Below, piece by piece: positions 9,595-22,551 of a stretch of DNA of 64,000 nt. Both the position numbers and the translations under genes were made by a program. Source of the DNA: Camillea tinctor (Eukaryota > Ascomycota > Sordariomycetes > Xylariales > Xylariaceae); contig MU394071.1 of assembly GCA_022578605.1 (NCBI GenBank), positions 186,001 to 250,000 on the forward strand, in the 5' to 3' direction. Numbering within the stretch: position 1 is the first letter of the stretch; each line of letters starts with the position of its first letter. The notes below the pieces were generated by a model that had not been told where the DNA came from, did no database searches, and saw only the letters and a program-made list of their open reading frames with translations.

Positions 9595-12290
9595 CTTGCT
9601 TCTACAACCAAGAGTTTTGCCCTCCCCCTCTCCTCTCTTCTATACATACACGCACGCACACACACAAAAGAACGTATGGATATGGTCAATGAGCAGGGTG
9701 GATGTAATTGGGTTGCTGTTTGGGTTGCTAGTTAAGTCTCTATTCTGGCACTACTCTGTCTCCATTGGAGACATTTTCATATGAATCGCAAAAACTTTCC
9801 CCTCTACTACTATGATATTTTTGAAATGCTCTTAATATCGTGATATGTAATTCCTTATTGTGAACTGTGCGTAGGCAGAAAATACCATACCGTCTAATGT
9901 TCGTCAATGGTATTGCTGGGTCGGGGCTAGGGTTCTTCACACCCGAAGACCCGCCTGTGTTCCTGATTGATTTATTAAAATGCAGGGCAAGACAGACTGG
10001 GAAAGAACTGTCTTATCTACGTTATTCCAAAATATGTCGTATGTTTACGCTGGACGGTCGCGCTCATGACGCGTCCATCAACGGTTGCTACATTCGGTAG
10101 AGCTTCGTAGCCTGCAATATGGTCACCAATCAAAAAAAGGGTTCTACAGTATCGATTTTTTCCCTCATATTCAATATGACTTTTAATCAGGTACCTAGTA
10201 CAATTCAGCTGTCCGCTGGTTTGAGCATCTTTGTTTAATGACGGGCCAGTTTACCTACGCCGCAAAGACGAGTAGCCTCTTCTCAGAATATTGTTCTCCA
10301 GGCCTTTCCCTACGAAACATTCCCTTTTTCCTGTATTGAGGGGTTCTTCTCCTTTCTAAAGGAAAGAAAGAAAGGAAATATCCTGAGGGCAGATTCAGCG
10401 CGAACGGAACAGTGTCCGCCCTTGGATATCTCAGACAGGCTCTAGAATGACTTTTGCAGCACAGATCGGGGTTACTCTATCCATTCCCGCCCTCTTACGC
10501 AGTTTTTTGTTCAAATCGCTAATTATTCTATTTTGTTACAGTAGTTCGTCCATCGTGCTAATCCCAAATACTGTTCCACTATCCCGAATACCAATTTCAA
10601 CCGCTTAATAACTACCAAATCCCAGCTACAACGATCCCATTGGACTGCTTTCCATCGAAGAACATATGTCGCTGCCACGTATTGGAACATTTTAAACTGT
10701 CCTGTTCGAAAAGCCAATTCCTGCAGATCGACGCCCTCTCCTCTACCCACCCGCAGTTTTCTCCAACCGAGAGGGGTGTTGGTATTTTTCTCTCGAGCAA
10801 AGAGTAGTAATATTACTGGAATATTCACACTACACGCTCTATACAAAGAGAAAATGGAGTTGTTCTAGCACGAAAACTTGGAATTGAAGATACAGGCTGA
10901 CTTGATACCAATACATTTAAATAGTCTCTGTACTCCAGGACCTCTGCACCCGCTTCTCAATTTCCAGCATTCAAGCTTTATCACGACTATATTTAGACCA
11001 TATCCTTCCCTCTTTATGCTCCTTTGATGGGAGAGGAATAGGATTGCTCGAATCGAATGCTAAAGGCACTACAAAACTCACTATGGAACAGATATTTCGA
11101 GAGCCCGAAGCGCCTGGCAAAATACGAGGGAAACATCTCTATACTTATGTTCAACGATAGCTGGTTGCAAAATCCCTTGAAAATTTTCTTCTCGTTGTCT
11201 GCTAAAATTACAATTCTGTAGGGCGAGGGCGAGAAATTGCCTGTATGCCTAGAAATCTGCTAATGAAACTTCTCCCCCCGTTCATTGCTAGCTCGAGAAA
11301 GGACAAAACCTCGCTTGAACTGAAAAAAAGGGAAATAAACAGAAAAATGCCGACTTATTTTCTATCAGACACGCCATCATAGGATTGCCTCGGGGGAAGG
11401 GTTTACTTTCTCTACCATTTTTTCTCATACGGCAGATATTAAGCACTCTTCCCTCCTCTTCCCTCCTCTCCCCCCCTTTCCCAAACTGTACTTTTCGCAA
11501 CGACTAGAAGGTATTCGCCAAAAGCCCGAATGCAGTTGATTAATTGCGGAAGCTACTTGTACTATTTTGTCGCCCTAATATTTACCTATCTTGAGCGCGG
11601 GAGGTTAGATTTGTAGTGATACCCAATACAACGAAATAAATCTTTTATGTTGAAGTTTTGCTCTCCCAAAAGAAAGCAACAGCAAAACTATTATATTACA
11701 ATTTCTACGTCACAGTTTTTTCGAGATTCTACTCTGTAATATTCATCGATAGAAGGCCGAAGGTACGCTGAGAAAATCCCTAACCCCCCGATTCCAACGT
11801 TTTGGAACTGATCATGCATGACACGCGACAGGACTATGTAGATACCATTATTCGAATTATACGAGCGTCTTTATCTAGGACAATCAAAAGTTAGGATTCA
11901 CATCCAATCCTCCTTGACCAACCTGATAACCTTACGATCTGCCCCTGATACCGTCGGTTATTTATAACCCACGCGCGTGGCGCAGTACGCCAATAATGCA
12001 ACGAGATCGGCACCTACGAAAGCTCACTGTACCGATACCACCCTGAACTACCACATACTTCTGTGGATTTATTCCAGGACTCCTGCACCAAACCCTCAGC
12101 TGAATGCACATTGTGTATTCCTTGCTCGTGTTAATATAATCTAGATTTAGGGGGCCAGAATGGGGCTATTCGTGCATATATAATTCAATATTAGGTAGTT
12201 AACCCCCCTCCATCAGATTCTCTTCCCCTTCTCGTCGTTCCGTATACCGCGTATTGAATATCTCTGGAATGAGCTGCCAAAGATCCAGAG
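9595..12290. other. Gene-free intergenic region
   Basis: About 2.7 kb between two plus-strand genes. I see no coding sequence I can support. The frame at 10523-10846 on the minus strand has no recognisable domain and no splice signals extending it. Confidence 0.45.
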
Positions 12291-13963
12291 ATGAGTATCC
12301 CCTTCAATCTCACGGCCTCGTGGCTCGCGCCGGCCTTCTCGCAGCTCAACCTCACAAACTGCAGCACGTTAACCCCCTTTCTCGCGGATTTGATGCTCAA
12401 CGTGGCACATCATAATATCAGCAATATGACGATGATTTCGGAAGACTTTACAACCGTAATACGGTTCCTAGACGCGGCAGTACCCAATGACTGGCCGCAC
12501 CAGTACAGCGCGAGCGAACTTGTGCAGTGGTACCTCGACATATGGTCCAATCCGACGTACCAGTCCACGCCGCAATTCACCATGATGTGGTACGGGTTGG
12601 AGAACACGGCGTACGGGGCTTGTAACGCAGAGCTGTGTAATAGTCTGCAGATCAAGGGGGATCCGGACGTATCGGGGCGAGGTGTAAGCTACCTAAATTC
12701 TCAGAGTCTCGAGACGTAATATACAGATGCCAACTATCTCTACAGATGATGGGCGCTTATTACATTAGTGAGTTTAGGAATACAAATTGCCCCCCCGGCG
12801 CAGACGGAACTAATGAATCCTGTCAAGGCGCAATACTCTCCACGATCTACTTCTTTGTACTTATCATAGACCGGCTCAGCTCGTCCCATAAGATACCAAG
12901 CCGTATCCTCGATGCCTTCCGGGAATCTACCAACACATTCCTTGATGAGGCGCTCATCTTCGCCGTGGCCATGCTAGCCTCAACAGTAGTGCGCTACGCC
13001 TCTGTCACCCACTCCGATGACAACTTCGACAACTACTCAGCGTACCGACTCCTCGGGTCCGTGTTCATGTCCACGTTCGCGATCTTCCCATGCCTTTTGC
13101 TGCAGAGCGTGGCTGGCGGCTTACGGCGGCGGTTCCTACGCCAGGGGCTCTGGACCGTCGTTGTGGGGCTCAAAGTGGTAGTCATCATCCAGATGAATAC
13201 CGTCTACATTCAACGGTTCGTCTACGACATGAGCAACCCGAATGATGCGCAGCTTGAGTCTGTCCCAGGGTTCTTCCGTGAGTATCTCTGGTCCCGGTAC
13301 TGTGATAACAACCCCTTAGTCGCACGCACTTTGATTGTGGAGTATACTGGAGCCCTCCTGGGGCTGCTGAATCTCCTGTGGCTCGTGTATTACGTCCTCA
13401 CCAGCTTGCCGTCTGTAGGTCGGAGCGTGGCGTCCGTGCTTGAGAGGTCAGGGGCTCTGGGCATGCGAAGGAATGGGCACGCAGCGAGGTGGGAACGCAT
13501 GTGGCGGTACCTTCTTTTGCTCAATGGCATTGCATGCTCTATCGTAATGTGGTTGCTGCTTGTGTTCTTTACGTCTTGGAGTATTCACGTCCAGAACAAG
13601 GCACCCAGCACAGACGAGGATACGAAATGGACTTTTGGTCAAGTGCTGTCACTTGCCACTTGGGTTCCAGTATTTATTGAGTGGTTAGCAATACTCGTGG
13701 GTAAGTCAATATTTGAATGTATAGGTTTGTTGTCTCAGTCGAATGCTCACAGCCACTAACATTTCTTTTTGTCCCGTTCTGCAGCTGGACCCGAGGAAGG
13801 TCTTGGGCAGCGACTATCAACGTCATACGAAGTAACCAAAGTTACCGCAACAGACGAAGCACGTCGAATGAATCAGGGCCCATCATCAGACAACAGTCAT
13901 GGCTCTCTTGCACCATCATATTCATTCGTGACAGAGCATGCTGATCAAAAGACCAAGCTCTAA
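12291..13963 (+). CDS. Seven-pass membrane protein of unknown family
   Basis: Three exons (12291-12683, 12746-13700, 13785-13963) give 508 residues; both introns have strong signals (GTAAGC to CTACAG, and GTAAGT to CTGCAG). The first 180 residues form a hydrophilic N-terminal domain with several NxS/T sites (NLTAS, NLTNC, NISNM, NMTM) and spaced cysteines, suggesting an outside or lumenal domain, though no clear signal peptide is visible. Seven hydrophobic segments follow (starting for example ILSTIYFFVL, ALIFAVAMLA, LLGSVFMSTF, LWTVVVGLKV, ALLGLLNLLW, YLLLLNGIAC and VLSLATWVPV). A soluble Ser/Thr-rich tail of about 60 residues ends the protein. The layout resembles a receptor, but no known receptor signature is seen, so the function is open. 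Confidence 0.8.
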
Positions 13964-15593
13964 ACATAAAATACCGAGATTGTGATGGTTATGATTGTGG
14001 GGAAACTGATGTGACTCTAAAGCAGTATGTATCAACTTCAAGATGAACGAAAAGAGAACTCTACAAGTCCTCCTCACCCTCGCTAAGATCGACAACCTGT
14101 TAATGTTTGCACAACAGTAACGCACCACGAAGCTTCGAGTGATTCAACCACCTCTAGCTATCTCTCCGCCTTTCCTTTATATATATATATAAATACGTCT
14201 CGTGCATAGATATCGCACCAAGTTCCACTCCGATCTCCTTGCCATACACAGGACACTGCGCCAAGCGAGCCCAGGCTATACACTGGCACACCCTCCCCTT
14301 GTTAAGCACGCAGTTTTCGTAGGCTTAGCCCACAGCCTTCTGCCCGAGTAAACTAATTACGCCGCATGGCCCCTGTTCTCGTCCTTATCTAGTCCAACCT
14401 CGGCCACCTCTCAAGTGCCACGACCACTCGATGTACACAAAGAAAGTGTCTCATACCACTCAGCGGCTATAGTAGCACCAAGGGTCACAGATGGGCTCGC
14501 AGCCCCACCCTCTTGTGCCTCCACATCCCCGCGCCGCCGTGCCCGCTATTATAGGATCGCGGCAGGACACCTTCGTCGTCGTTGTCGGCTTTCACAGGGT
14601 GATGATAGTGGGAGAAACACGTGGCGTGGCTAGGCTACGTTCCCTGCAATAGTCGACGGCGCGTGGCACGCACAGGGATGACCTCTCCGACAAAGAAGCT
14701 AGCATATAGATGTATTACCTCGCCCGTAGCGGATATTAAGGAAAAGCCGGACTGCTCTGCTGATTTTCATGACCGATTCCTATTCTTGTCTGTTTATTAT
14801 AGCCAAATATCACGGAAGAGTGTGTATATAGCGTGAACAAGAAAGTTGCGGTCAGCTGAGCTACCTAATACTATAGACCTCTCTTGCCTAACCTAGTCAC
14901 ATCGAGGGGCGTCTGTCACGTCCTAGCGGTGCCTATCGCGGCATTGATCAGTCAAATGCTCGTAACCCAGGTATTCGGGATTGGTCCATGTAGGTTGGTC
15001 CGCACACTGACCGCTACATGGGGTAGTGTACCCCAAGCAGGGCATGGGTATGGACAGTATACACATTTGGCACGGCCGTGGGGGTTTATGGCTTGGCCTA
15101 TGTACATCGGGAGTTGTGACTAGGTTACCCTACCTAGGTGCAGCCACAATGTATAACCTGACTAGACCTAGATAATACAAGCTTCGGCAGCGATATACTG
15201 ATGTTAAATCCGTCAGTGTGACATGTCTTATAGGGCCAGGTTGTTAGACAAAACATATGATAGAGGAACATCTTGCCTTGGTTCATTATTAATGATATAA
15301 TTTCATAGGCTCTATTCATCATCATCAGGGGCTGAGGGGTAAACCCTCTTGAGGTCCTGAGCTGTTTTTTTGTCCTTATGCAAGGGGTCAAGGCGCACGA
15401 CTTATATCCTATAGGTATACTTATCTACACATGTGTTAGCCTAACGAGTTAGGTTATTATATTTAGTCTAGATGCCCAAAAATGCAGACTAATCAACCCT
15501 TACAGTCTACGTAGTGTAGGAAGAAGGGTGTGTTCCTCCTACATGTGACCATGTGGATTGTAGTGCCAACAGTGATATCGCTTTCCCGCTTAC

Positions 15594-15603
15594 TACCTAG
15601 GTA
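15594..15603. repeat. TACCTAGGTA palindrome
   Basis: Exact 10-bp palindrome. The same string is at 1488-1497, 23093-23102, 28121-28130, 32963-32972 and 52948-52957, always between genes. Confidence 0.9.
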
Positions 15604-16851
15604 AGCATACATAAATCTCTTTAAGATGGTAAATTCCCCTGCATCATCTCATATCAAAACAAAAACAAGCTTAAATTATTTTCTTCGTTCACCAACGCCG
15701 GGTATTCCGGCTTCATGGACGCGCCTGCTGCCCAATGGCTTATACAATGAAAGAGCTTTTAGGCTGTGGTAGGAATACCTATGTGAAACAAGTCCCTTAG
15801 CTGCTTGGCATGGCCCGTGCATTTGGTAAATATATGGCCAGTGGTCTAGATCGACGTTTAGTCTCAGCCCTAAATCCATATCCGTAGCTATATTGGTGTT
15901 CACGCCTTCTTGATCGACATGTAACACCTGGGTACTTAAGTATATAGTTATCTAGTTACACTTATTCAGAGGTACTGTAATCATACTGCAAGTGAAACAT
16001 CTTTCTCCAAATACTTTTTTTATATGAGCAGAACCTATTGGTTTTTCCGTTGTTGATCACAGCAACGTTGCCTTGGTGTTCTGAATTCGGGTTGGCAGAA
16101 AACATAAACAGATCGAAAGATGCTCCACGTTCTCGCAGAACCATGGTCGTAGCGTCGCTAATCCCCTCATTTCATAAGAAACGGCAGGCTTTCCCGGGTT
16201 CGCCAACCCCTGTTTCCTAGTGCCCGTTGTTCATAGCGCGATCATGCTGGCTATGTATGTACTATGTAGCTATTATGCAGTTCAGGGTTTCGAGCGGTAG
16301 TTGACTAGACTAAGAATTGTCCAGCTGTCAGGATAAATCCCGCTGCAGAGCTAATGTAAGGTGAATTATCTGAGACATCCATTTATTTGACCGAGGACAT
16401 GCTGTCATTGCAGTTAAGGGGAGCCCGACTCATATGTGATTGAACCCTTTGTGTAGCATTCGCTAATTAGTCTGGCTCGAAGGCTTGATGAAGACTATAT
16501 GTTACTCGGTTTACTACTCTGGGTTGTCAAAGACGACGCGTAAGACCTCTATCTAGATAAGTACACTTCCCCGGAAATACTGGGAAACCTTGAGGGGTAG
16601 AATTCACTTACTCCCGGATCCCCGGCACCGGTTAGCGGAGATGACATGATGTTTCTTTTGGCAAGTTACTCAATTTCAAAAGCTCGTTGCCGTTTTTCGG
16701 ACTTCAACTATATAGACTGGGTAGTGTGTTCTAACTTCGTACGACGTTAGTATAATGCATCAGGCGTCTGGTAATCCTAGATGAAACTCATCAGAACCTA
16801 ATAATATTGTGTAAAACTTTTCGCATTCATGTTGTTTCGTAAACTTTTCGT

Positions 16852-16875
16852 TCTCTCTCTCTCTCTCTCTCTCTC
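16852..16875. repeat. (TC)12 microsatellite
   Basis: Twelve uninterrupted TC units in intergenic DNA. Confidence 0.95.
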
Positions 16876-17301
16876 CACGGGGATATCTCAACGCCACGAA
16901 TAAATCAAATCCACACCTGATACATGATGTAGCCAATTCACCAACCTATTATCTCAAAACAAAACAAAAAGAAACCCTGGTTTTTCAAGAAACCTCAAGA
17001 TATACCGAACTAGCAATAATATGAGAATATTGGGTAAATATAAATGGATATTTTATAGACTGGATGGTTGTCAATATGCTGCCCCCCTAATGACAACTTC
17101 ATTCCTAATTCGAGCCATGGTATGCAGTCATTAATTTCCAAGGGTGATATATGTTAATGAAATAAAACGAAGTTCCAAACAAACGTAGAATGATGCGTGT
17201 AACGTGAACTTTTAGAAATAATACGGCATTGTTGTCCAGCGATAGTGTTCTTTAGGGTATTGCTAGTCGAATAGACAATGCCTGGCGTAATCTAGGGTTG
17301 G

Positions 17302-18541
17302 CTAGATGAACCTCCCGCGCATGACTAGTCTCCGCCATATTGCCTCTTCATCTTCGTTTTGATCGGCGGATACGCTTGGAGTTGACTCTATCGGGTCTGG
17401 ATTCTCACATAACTCGAGGAAGTCCGCCGTCATTCTCTCGCCGGGGACAAACCCAAGGTTGACTAGGGTGTCGGTTGGTATTGAATCGAGCCTGAGAACG
17501 TTGATCAGTATCTGGGCTATGCAATTAAGACCGTACATCCGATGAATCTTACCATTGAGAGGTACCTGCTAAGGAAAAGTCAAGGGCATCTTGTCCAAGC
17601 GGCGCAGAGTTAAGAAGGCCAGATTGGCGTGACTGTTGCTGCTGTTGCAATGAATTGGTGGATTGAGAGAAGCCGTTTCTCTGTTGAAGAATTCCGTGGT
17701 TTGATGCATGGTTCCCCTGATCTCCATATTCATCTATTGAACCGTTTGATTCATACGCGCTCTGGGGGCCGGTCAGAGTAGATGGTGAGTGGTGGAAGCC
17801 CAGGTCAAGGGATGGCCCCTGAGAGTGTCGACCATCATACCCGTGAATCTGGTTTGGTACCGGATTGAAAGCACGCTTGCGAATGTCTTCGCTCTGCTCG
17901 TAGATGTCTCCAGGGTTTTGCGGAGCACCGTGGGGGTTCACAATACCGGAATGGGCTGCCGAACTAATTGATACAGATCGGTTTTGACGCGCCGACTCAG
18001 CTCTGTTCGAGTTTTCCATATGAGGAGAGTCGGTTTCCTGTCTGAACGACGATTCACCTCGGTTGTGCCAATGAGAGGTTATCGGTGGGAGCTCCTGGTC
18101 TAAGGGCGGAAGGTTTAAATCAGGGGTCTCCCCATTTTGTAAGAAGCGACCAAGCCGGCTCTCGTTGAAGCGACTGACAAGTTCTGCCTGGTTGTCGTTG
18201 TTTTTATAATAGTCCATGTTGGGGACGCCCGTGTTGGCATAAGTGCCCCCACGGAGTATCTGCAACACCACGTCCTCCAGTTCCGGTTTGGCTTGGAGAA
18301 CTATAGTCCACAACCTCTCTCCATTCTGGCCGGTATAGCCACTGCGCGGTCCCCTCTTGCGTACAGGTCTGTTGTAGGTACACTCGGTGCCCGCACGCAC
18401 GCAGACACTACACTTGGGAGTGGCATTATCACAGGGCTGGTGTTGCGAGTTACAACGGTCGCAAGCTCGACTAGCCTTCCGCTTTTTCGACGTTCGCTTG
18501 CCGTCATCGCTCTCGCCATCACTCATAGCCTCCACAAACAC
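17302..18541 (-). CDS. Zn2Cys6 binuclear-cluster transcription factor
   Basis: Two exons on the minus strand (18541-17553 and 17491-17302) are joined by a 61-nt intron (GTAAGA donor, TTCTCAG acceptor) that completes a Trp codon, giving 392 residues. Residues 26-54 form a canonical cluster: C-x2-C-x6-C-x6-C-x2-C-x6-C. A basic arm RPVRKRGPRSGYTG follows, usual for fungal regulators that bind CGG-type sites. The rest is low-complexity, Ser/Asn/Gln/His-rich, with a QQQQQ run. The typical fungal-specific middle homology region is absent, so the protein is short for the class. The segment between the second and third Cys (NSQHQP) lacks the basic residues usually seen there. A second in-frame ATG at 18526 (MSDGESDD) may be the real start. 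The target genes are not known. Confidence 0.85.
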
Positions 18542-20076
18542 GTTTCTTAGGCGCCGGTGTGTCTGCGCCGGCTGATGTTTTTTTTCTTCCTTTTTTGATA
18601 TTTTATATTTTTAAGTTGAGGTTGTTGTCAACTCCAACTCTCAATAATTTAACAGACTAAGAGACCAAGAGAGACAGGGAGAGAGAGAGAGACAGAGAGT
18701 TATCGTAAGATCCTTTAGAAACCTTTAAGAGGACATAACATTTGAAGAAGTAGATTAGTATCTCCGAGCAGGCCGGGAAGCACTTTTCCAAGAGACACGG
18801 ATGGTCTGGTGCTCAGATATAAAAATAAAAAATACGGATGTAAGTAGAAGTGTGTGGATGAAGGATGCCGTGTGCCGGGTGAAGCCGGTTCAATTGAGTT
18901 GAAGGTGGAATTGTGAATTGTGCACGGTCAACTTGGCACAAGGGCCCCCCTTTAAAACATTTGTACTAGGTAAGGTTGAGTAGGGGTTAATGGTAGGTAT
19001 TGAAACAGAGAGTGGGATGGGGAACTGAAAGAATCTCAGGTTAGTAACCGCAACGTCCAATGCTAGTGGTTAGTTGGAAAGTAAAATGTAGTGTTACCTA
19101 AGCCAGCCCAGCCCAGCCTACCTATCCTCGGTTAGCAACCGACATGCGGCTACAGGGTAGCTTCGAGGTGGCTTTTTGGTAATGACTAATCTATCTCGTG
19201 CATCTTGTAAGGCTTTTCCTCATATCTTTCTATCCCATATCGGATTTTCCGGATCGGCTGTCGGATTTGTCGGGTGTATCTTGGTAGCAGAGGGGCCGAT
19301 GAATTTGACTGTGGCTTCTGTGGTTTCTGTGGCTCAGTAATTTTTGTGGTTCAGTTTCTTCAACACTTCCCCCCCCCCACCCTTGTCTAACTCAAATCCC
19401 CCCTACCCCCAAACTTGCCCCATCTCAATTCAATTTCTCAGCTTACTTATTCCAAACCCAAGACCCAGGGCCAATGTTTCTTCATTCTTTGCCGATGATC
19501 TTGCCGGATCTCTCGATAGCTTTCTTGTCTTGGCCCACCTCTCTACACACCACCCATTAGATTGGTACTCTCATCCATATTGAATGCGAGTTTCACATTT
19601 CTGTCGCCCGTAAATATCAAACCATTGTATTGCATTATTCGCCATAAGCTGTTGATAGAAATATCACTGAATCCGGGGAACACAACTACAGGAGGTCTCG
19701 TCTTAAGCATCCTGATAAATCCCATTGTCGTTAGATTCTTCCCTATCCAAGCCCTTGGGCGACGTTGTTGAATTTGTAGGAGTGGTAGGCGACATGAAGG
19801 CCTGATCCATATATCTTGGATCAAGACGGAGAACGCCGGTGGCGACCGTTGGTCAACTTCAAACCAGAAAAATTGTTTTCCCGGTCTATAAGAGGACCTT
19901 AGTCGCACCAGCACCAACACCATATCTTCCGCCAACTAGGTCAATCCTCAGAGGACAGCGACATTAGGCTCTTAGGGACTAGACGCTGTCACTTGGGGTA
20001 GGAAATTGAGGACCTAGCTTCAAAGGACCAGCCCCTAGAGGCACTAGAGCACCAGAACACAATCACTGTCGCCGTC
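18542..20076. promoter_or_regulatory. Divergent intergenic region
   Basis: This 1.5 kb separates the Zn2Cys6 gene (minus) from the quinate repressor gene (plus) and must hold both promoters. A GA/CT-rich run lies at 18,665-18,700 and pyrimidine-rich leader sequence at about 19,360-19,460. A 127-codon minus-strand frame from the ATG at 19923 to 19543 is open, but I cannot tie it to any family. Confidence 0.5.
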
Positions 20077-22551
20077 ATGGAGGGTATACAGTACAGTGGG
20101 ATCTCTAACGAGATCACAGCCTCGTCTCAGCCAAACCGCAGAATTTTCCCCTCGGATGCCTCAATCATCCTTGTGGGCTGTCACGGTGCTGGGAAAAAGA
20201 CGTTGGGGTTCATCGCGGCCAAATATCTAGGTCGCCGGTTACTTACCGAAGATCACTTCTTCGAACAGTTAACCGGGTGCAACAGGTCAACCTACCTGCA
20301 AAAGTATGGGCGCGAGACCTTTAGCAGCCAGATGGCTCTTGTGTTGACCAAGGTCTTGGATTCAAATCGGCGAAATTGTGTTATTGAGTGCGCAACCGGA
20401 ACATTTTCTCAGGAGACTAGGAGGGTCCTTGCAGCCTATATGGAGACGAATCCCATCATATATATCCACCGTGACAAGGAGGATTTATATAAACTCCTTC
20501 AGCTGCCAGTAGCTGATGCGGAGCGTCTTTTGCTTGCAGATCAGAGGCACCGTGATTTCTCCAATCTAGAGTATTTCAACCTCCTCGATACTAGTGGGGA
20601 CGGCCAAACTACGGAGGATTCCCCTTTTCGCTCCGCCTCCACCAGTTCTGCCAGGCTCGTTCACGCAAAACAAGACTTCAAAAACTTTCTTGACAGTCTT
20701 TCCGGTCATGGTTTAACTCGTTCTTGGATGGAGAACCCGTTCTCCATTAAAGCAATACCTCCAGAATATCGACTTCATACCTTTGTACTGACTCTGCGAC
20801 TATCCATTCTGATGAACTTAGACATGGACTTGGCCCTCCTAGAAGCCTCTGCGGAAGCGGTTGAGCTGATAATTGACACTTGGCCCAGCAATATGCTTGA
20901 TTTTATTGCTGCGCAAGTAGCGCTCATCCGACGCAAGTTGAATGTGCCTATTATCTACAACGTGGAAGAGAATCCCCGAGAAGAACGCCGGAGATCGCCT
21001 GAGGAGAAAGACACCATGGACTTAGAGCTGATGGCGCACGGCCTCCGTCTTGGTGTTGATTACTTAAGTCTCGACCTGGAAAGGAACGAAGCCTTAGTTT
21101 CCCAAATCCTTGCTCTGAGAGGCCGAACCAAGATTATCGGTAACTATGTCATCAAGGGGCTTGGCGCGCCTCAGTGGACAGACGATATATTCGTTCAGCG
21201 CTATCTTCGCGGCCAGTCACTTGGGTGCCATATTGTCCGCATCGCGAGGTTTTGCGTACCAGGACGAACTGACGAGTTTCGGAAAGCCTTCATGGCCAAA
21301 ATCGAGGCTTTACCAGATCCCAAGCCCCATCTTATAGCCTACGACTTCTGCGTTTTCGGTGTCGTCAGCCCCTTCCAAGGCACCAGCTTAAACCCGGTTA
21401 CCCATGACGCTCTAGAGAAATCCTCGCGAGAACAGATGGTCGGTGTTCACACCACTAGAGGAACTCTTCGTGCCCACTTTCGCAGAGGTACCTTACAGCC
21501 ACTAAATTTCTATGCATTAGGAACAAATGTCTACTACTCAGCATCCCCATCAATGCATCGTGCGGCATATGACCATTACATGATGCCCCACACTTTCGAT
21601 GCGAAACGATGTACATCAGTCGATGATGTAGTGAAGGTCCTTGTGCAGCCTAATTTTGGCGGTGCTTCGTTACCGGCACCCTTCAAAGTTGCTATCATGT
21701 CGCGTCTCGACCTTCTCAGCTCCCATGCTACTGCTATTGGTGCAGCAAATACGATCTTACCACTACGGGGAGAAGGAACCTCGATCCTTGACCATGCCAA
21801 TGCTAGGAACAAAACTGGATCAACTAATAAGTTCTACGGTGATAATACTGATTGGAGCTCTATTGTAACCTGTTTACGCCGAGTTATCAGCCCTAGGAAC
21901 TCTGTTCAACCATCTCGGACCACTGCGCTGGTCATTGGAGCAGGCGGTATGGCACGTGCAGCTATATATGCCTTGCTCAAACTGGGCTGCCGATATATTT
22001 TTATACACAATAGGACATTATCGAGAGCTGAAGAAGTGGCTCAACATTTCAATGCATATGCTAGGGAGCACCGTCTTCTTGGACGGCGAAATAACCAAGA
22101 TCGCGTGTGTTGCGTCATAGAATCGGCTCGTGACCCGTGGCCGGAAGGGTTTCAGCAGCCCACGATAGTACTATCGTGTATCCCGGCATCTGGCACTGAC
22201 GATAACCCACCCGTGGACTTTAGGATGCCCCCCATGTGGCTTAAAAGTCCCACGGGTGGTGTTGTAATCGAAGTGAGTACGATTTGATCTTTGGCTTTAG
22301 AGTGGGAACTAACCTAGCTGTTTTAGCTTGCGTATGAACCCTTGATTACACCCTTAGTTGTCCAGGTTCGTAGGATGCGGGAAGAAGGAAATACTTCATG
22401 GGTCATAATAGATGGGCTAGAAGTTGTCTCTGAAATGGCAATGGAAGCATTCGAGCTTATGACTGGTCGACAAGCACCTCGAAGATTAATGAGAAAGGTT
22501 TGCAATGAGACTTGGGAAAAACAATGCGCTCCTTTCCAACCACAAAGATAA
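20077..22551 (+). CDS. qutR: Quinate pathway repressor, QutR/Qa-1S type
   Basis: Two exons (20077-22272 and 22327-22551; GTGAGT donor, TTTTAG acceptor) give 806 residues. The order of domains matches the three C-terminal domains of the AROM enzyme: shikimate kinase-like (P-loop GCHGAGKKT, about residue 35), type I dehydroquinase-like (about 225-455), and shikimate dehydrogenase-like (about 475-806, with nucleotide-binding GAGGMARAA and DNTDW). In Aspergillus and Neurospora such proteins (QutR, Qa-1S; about 920 residues) repress quinate-use genes by blocking the activator. The dehydroquinase active site looks dead here: the Schiff-base Lys position reads IVRIA (Arg), and the usual catalytic His segment reads IIGNYVIKG. 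This supports a regulator rather than an enzyme. No other qut/qa gene is in the window. Three splice-independent domain signatures make the call firm. Confidence 0.9.

Larger units (their letters stand above)
13964..17301. other. Gene-free region with CT microsatellite
   Basis: About 3.3 kb between the ends of two convergent genes, with no supportable gene. It holds a TA-rich run near 14,180-14,193, one TACCTAGGTA palindrome (15594-15603) and a (TC)12 microsatellite at 16852-16875. Confidence 0.5.

Noticed and set aside
10523..10846. 107-codon minus-strand frame
   Set aside because: No domain, no extension by splicing, and composition like surrounding intergenic sequence.
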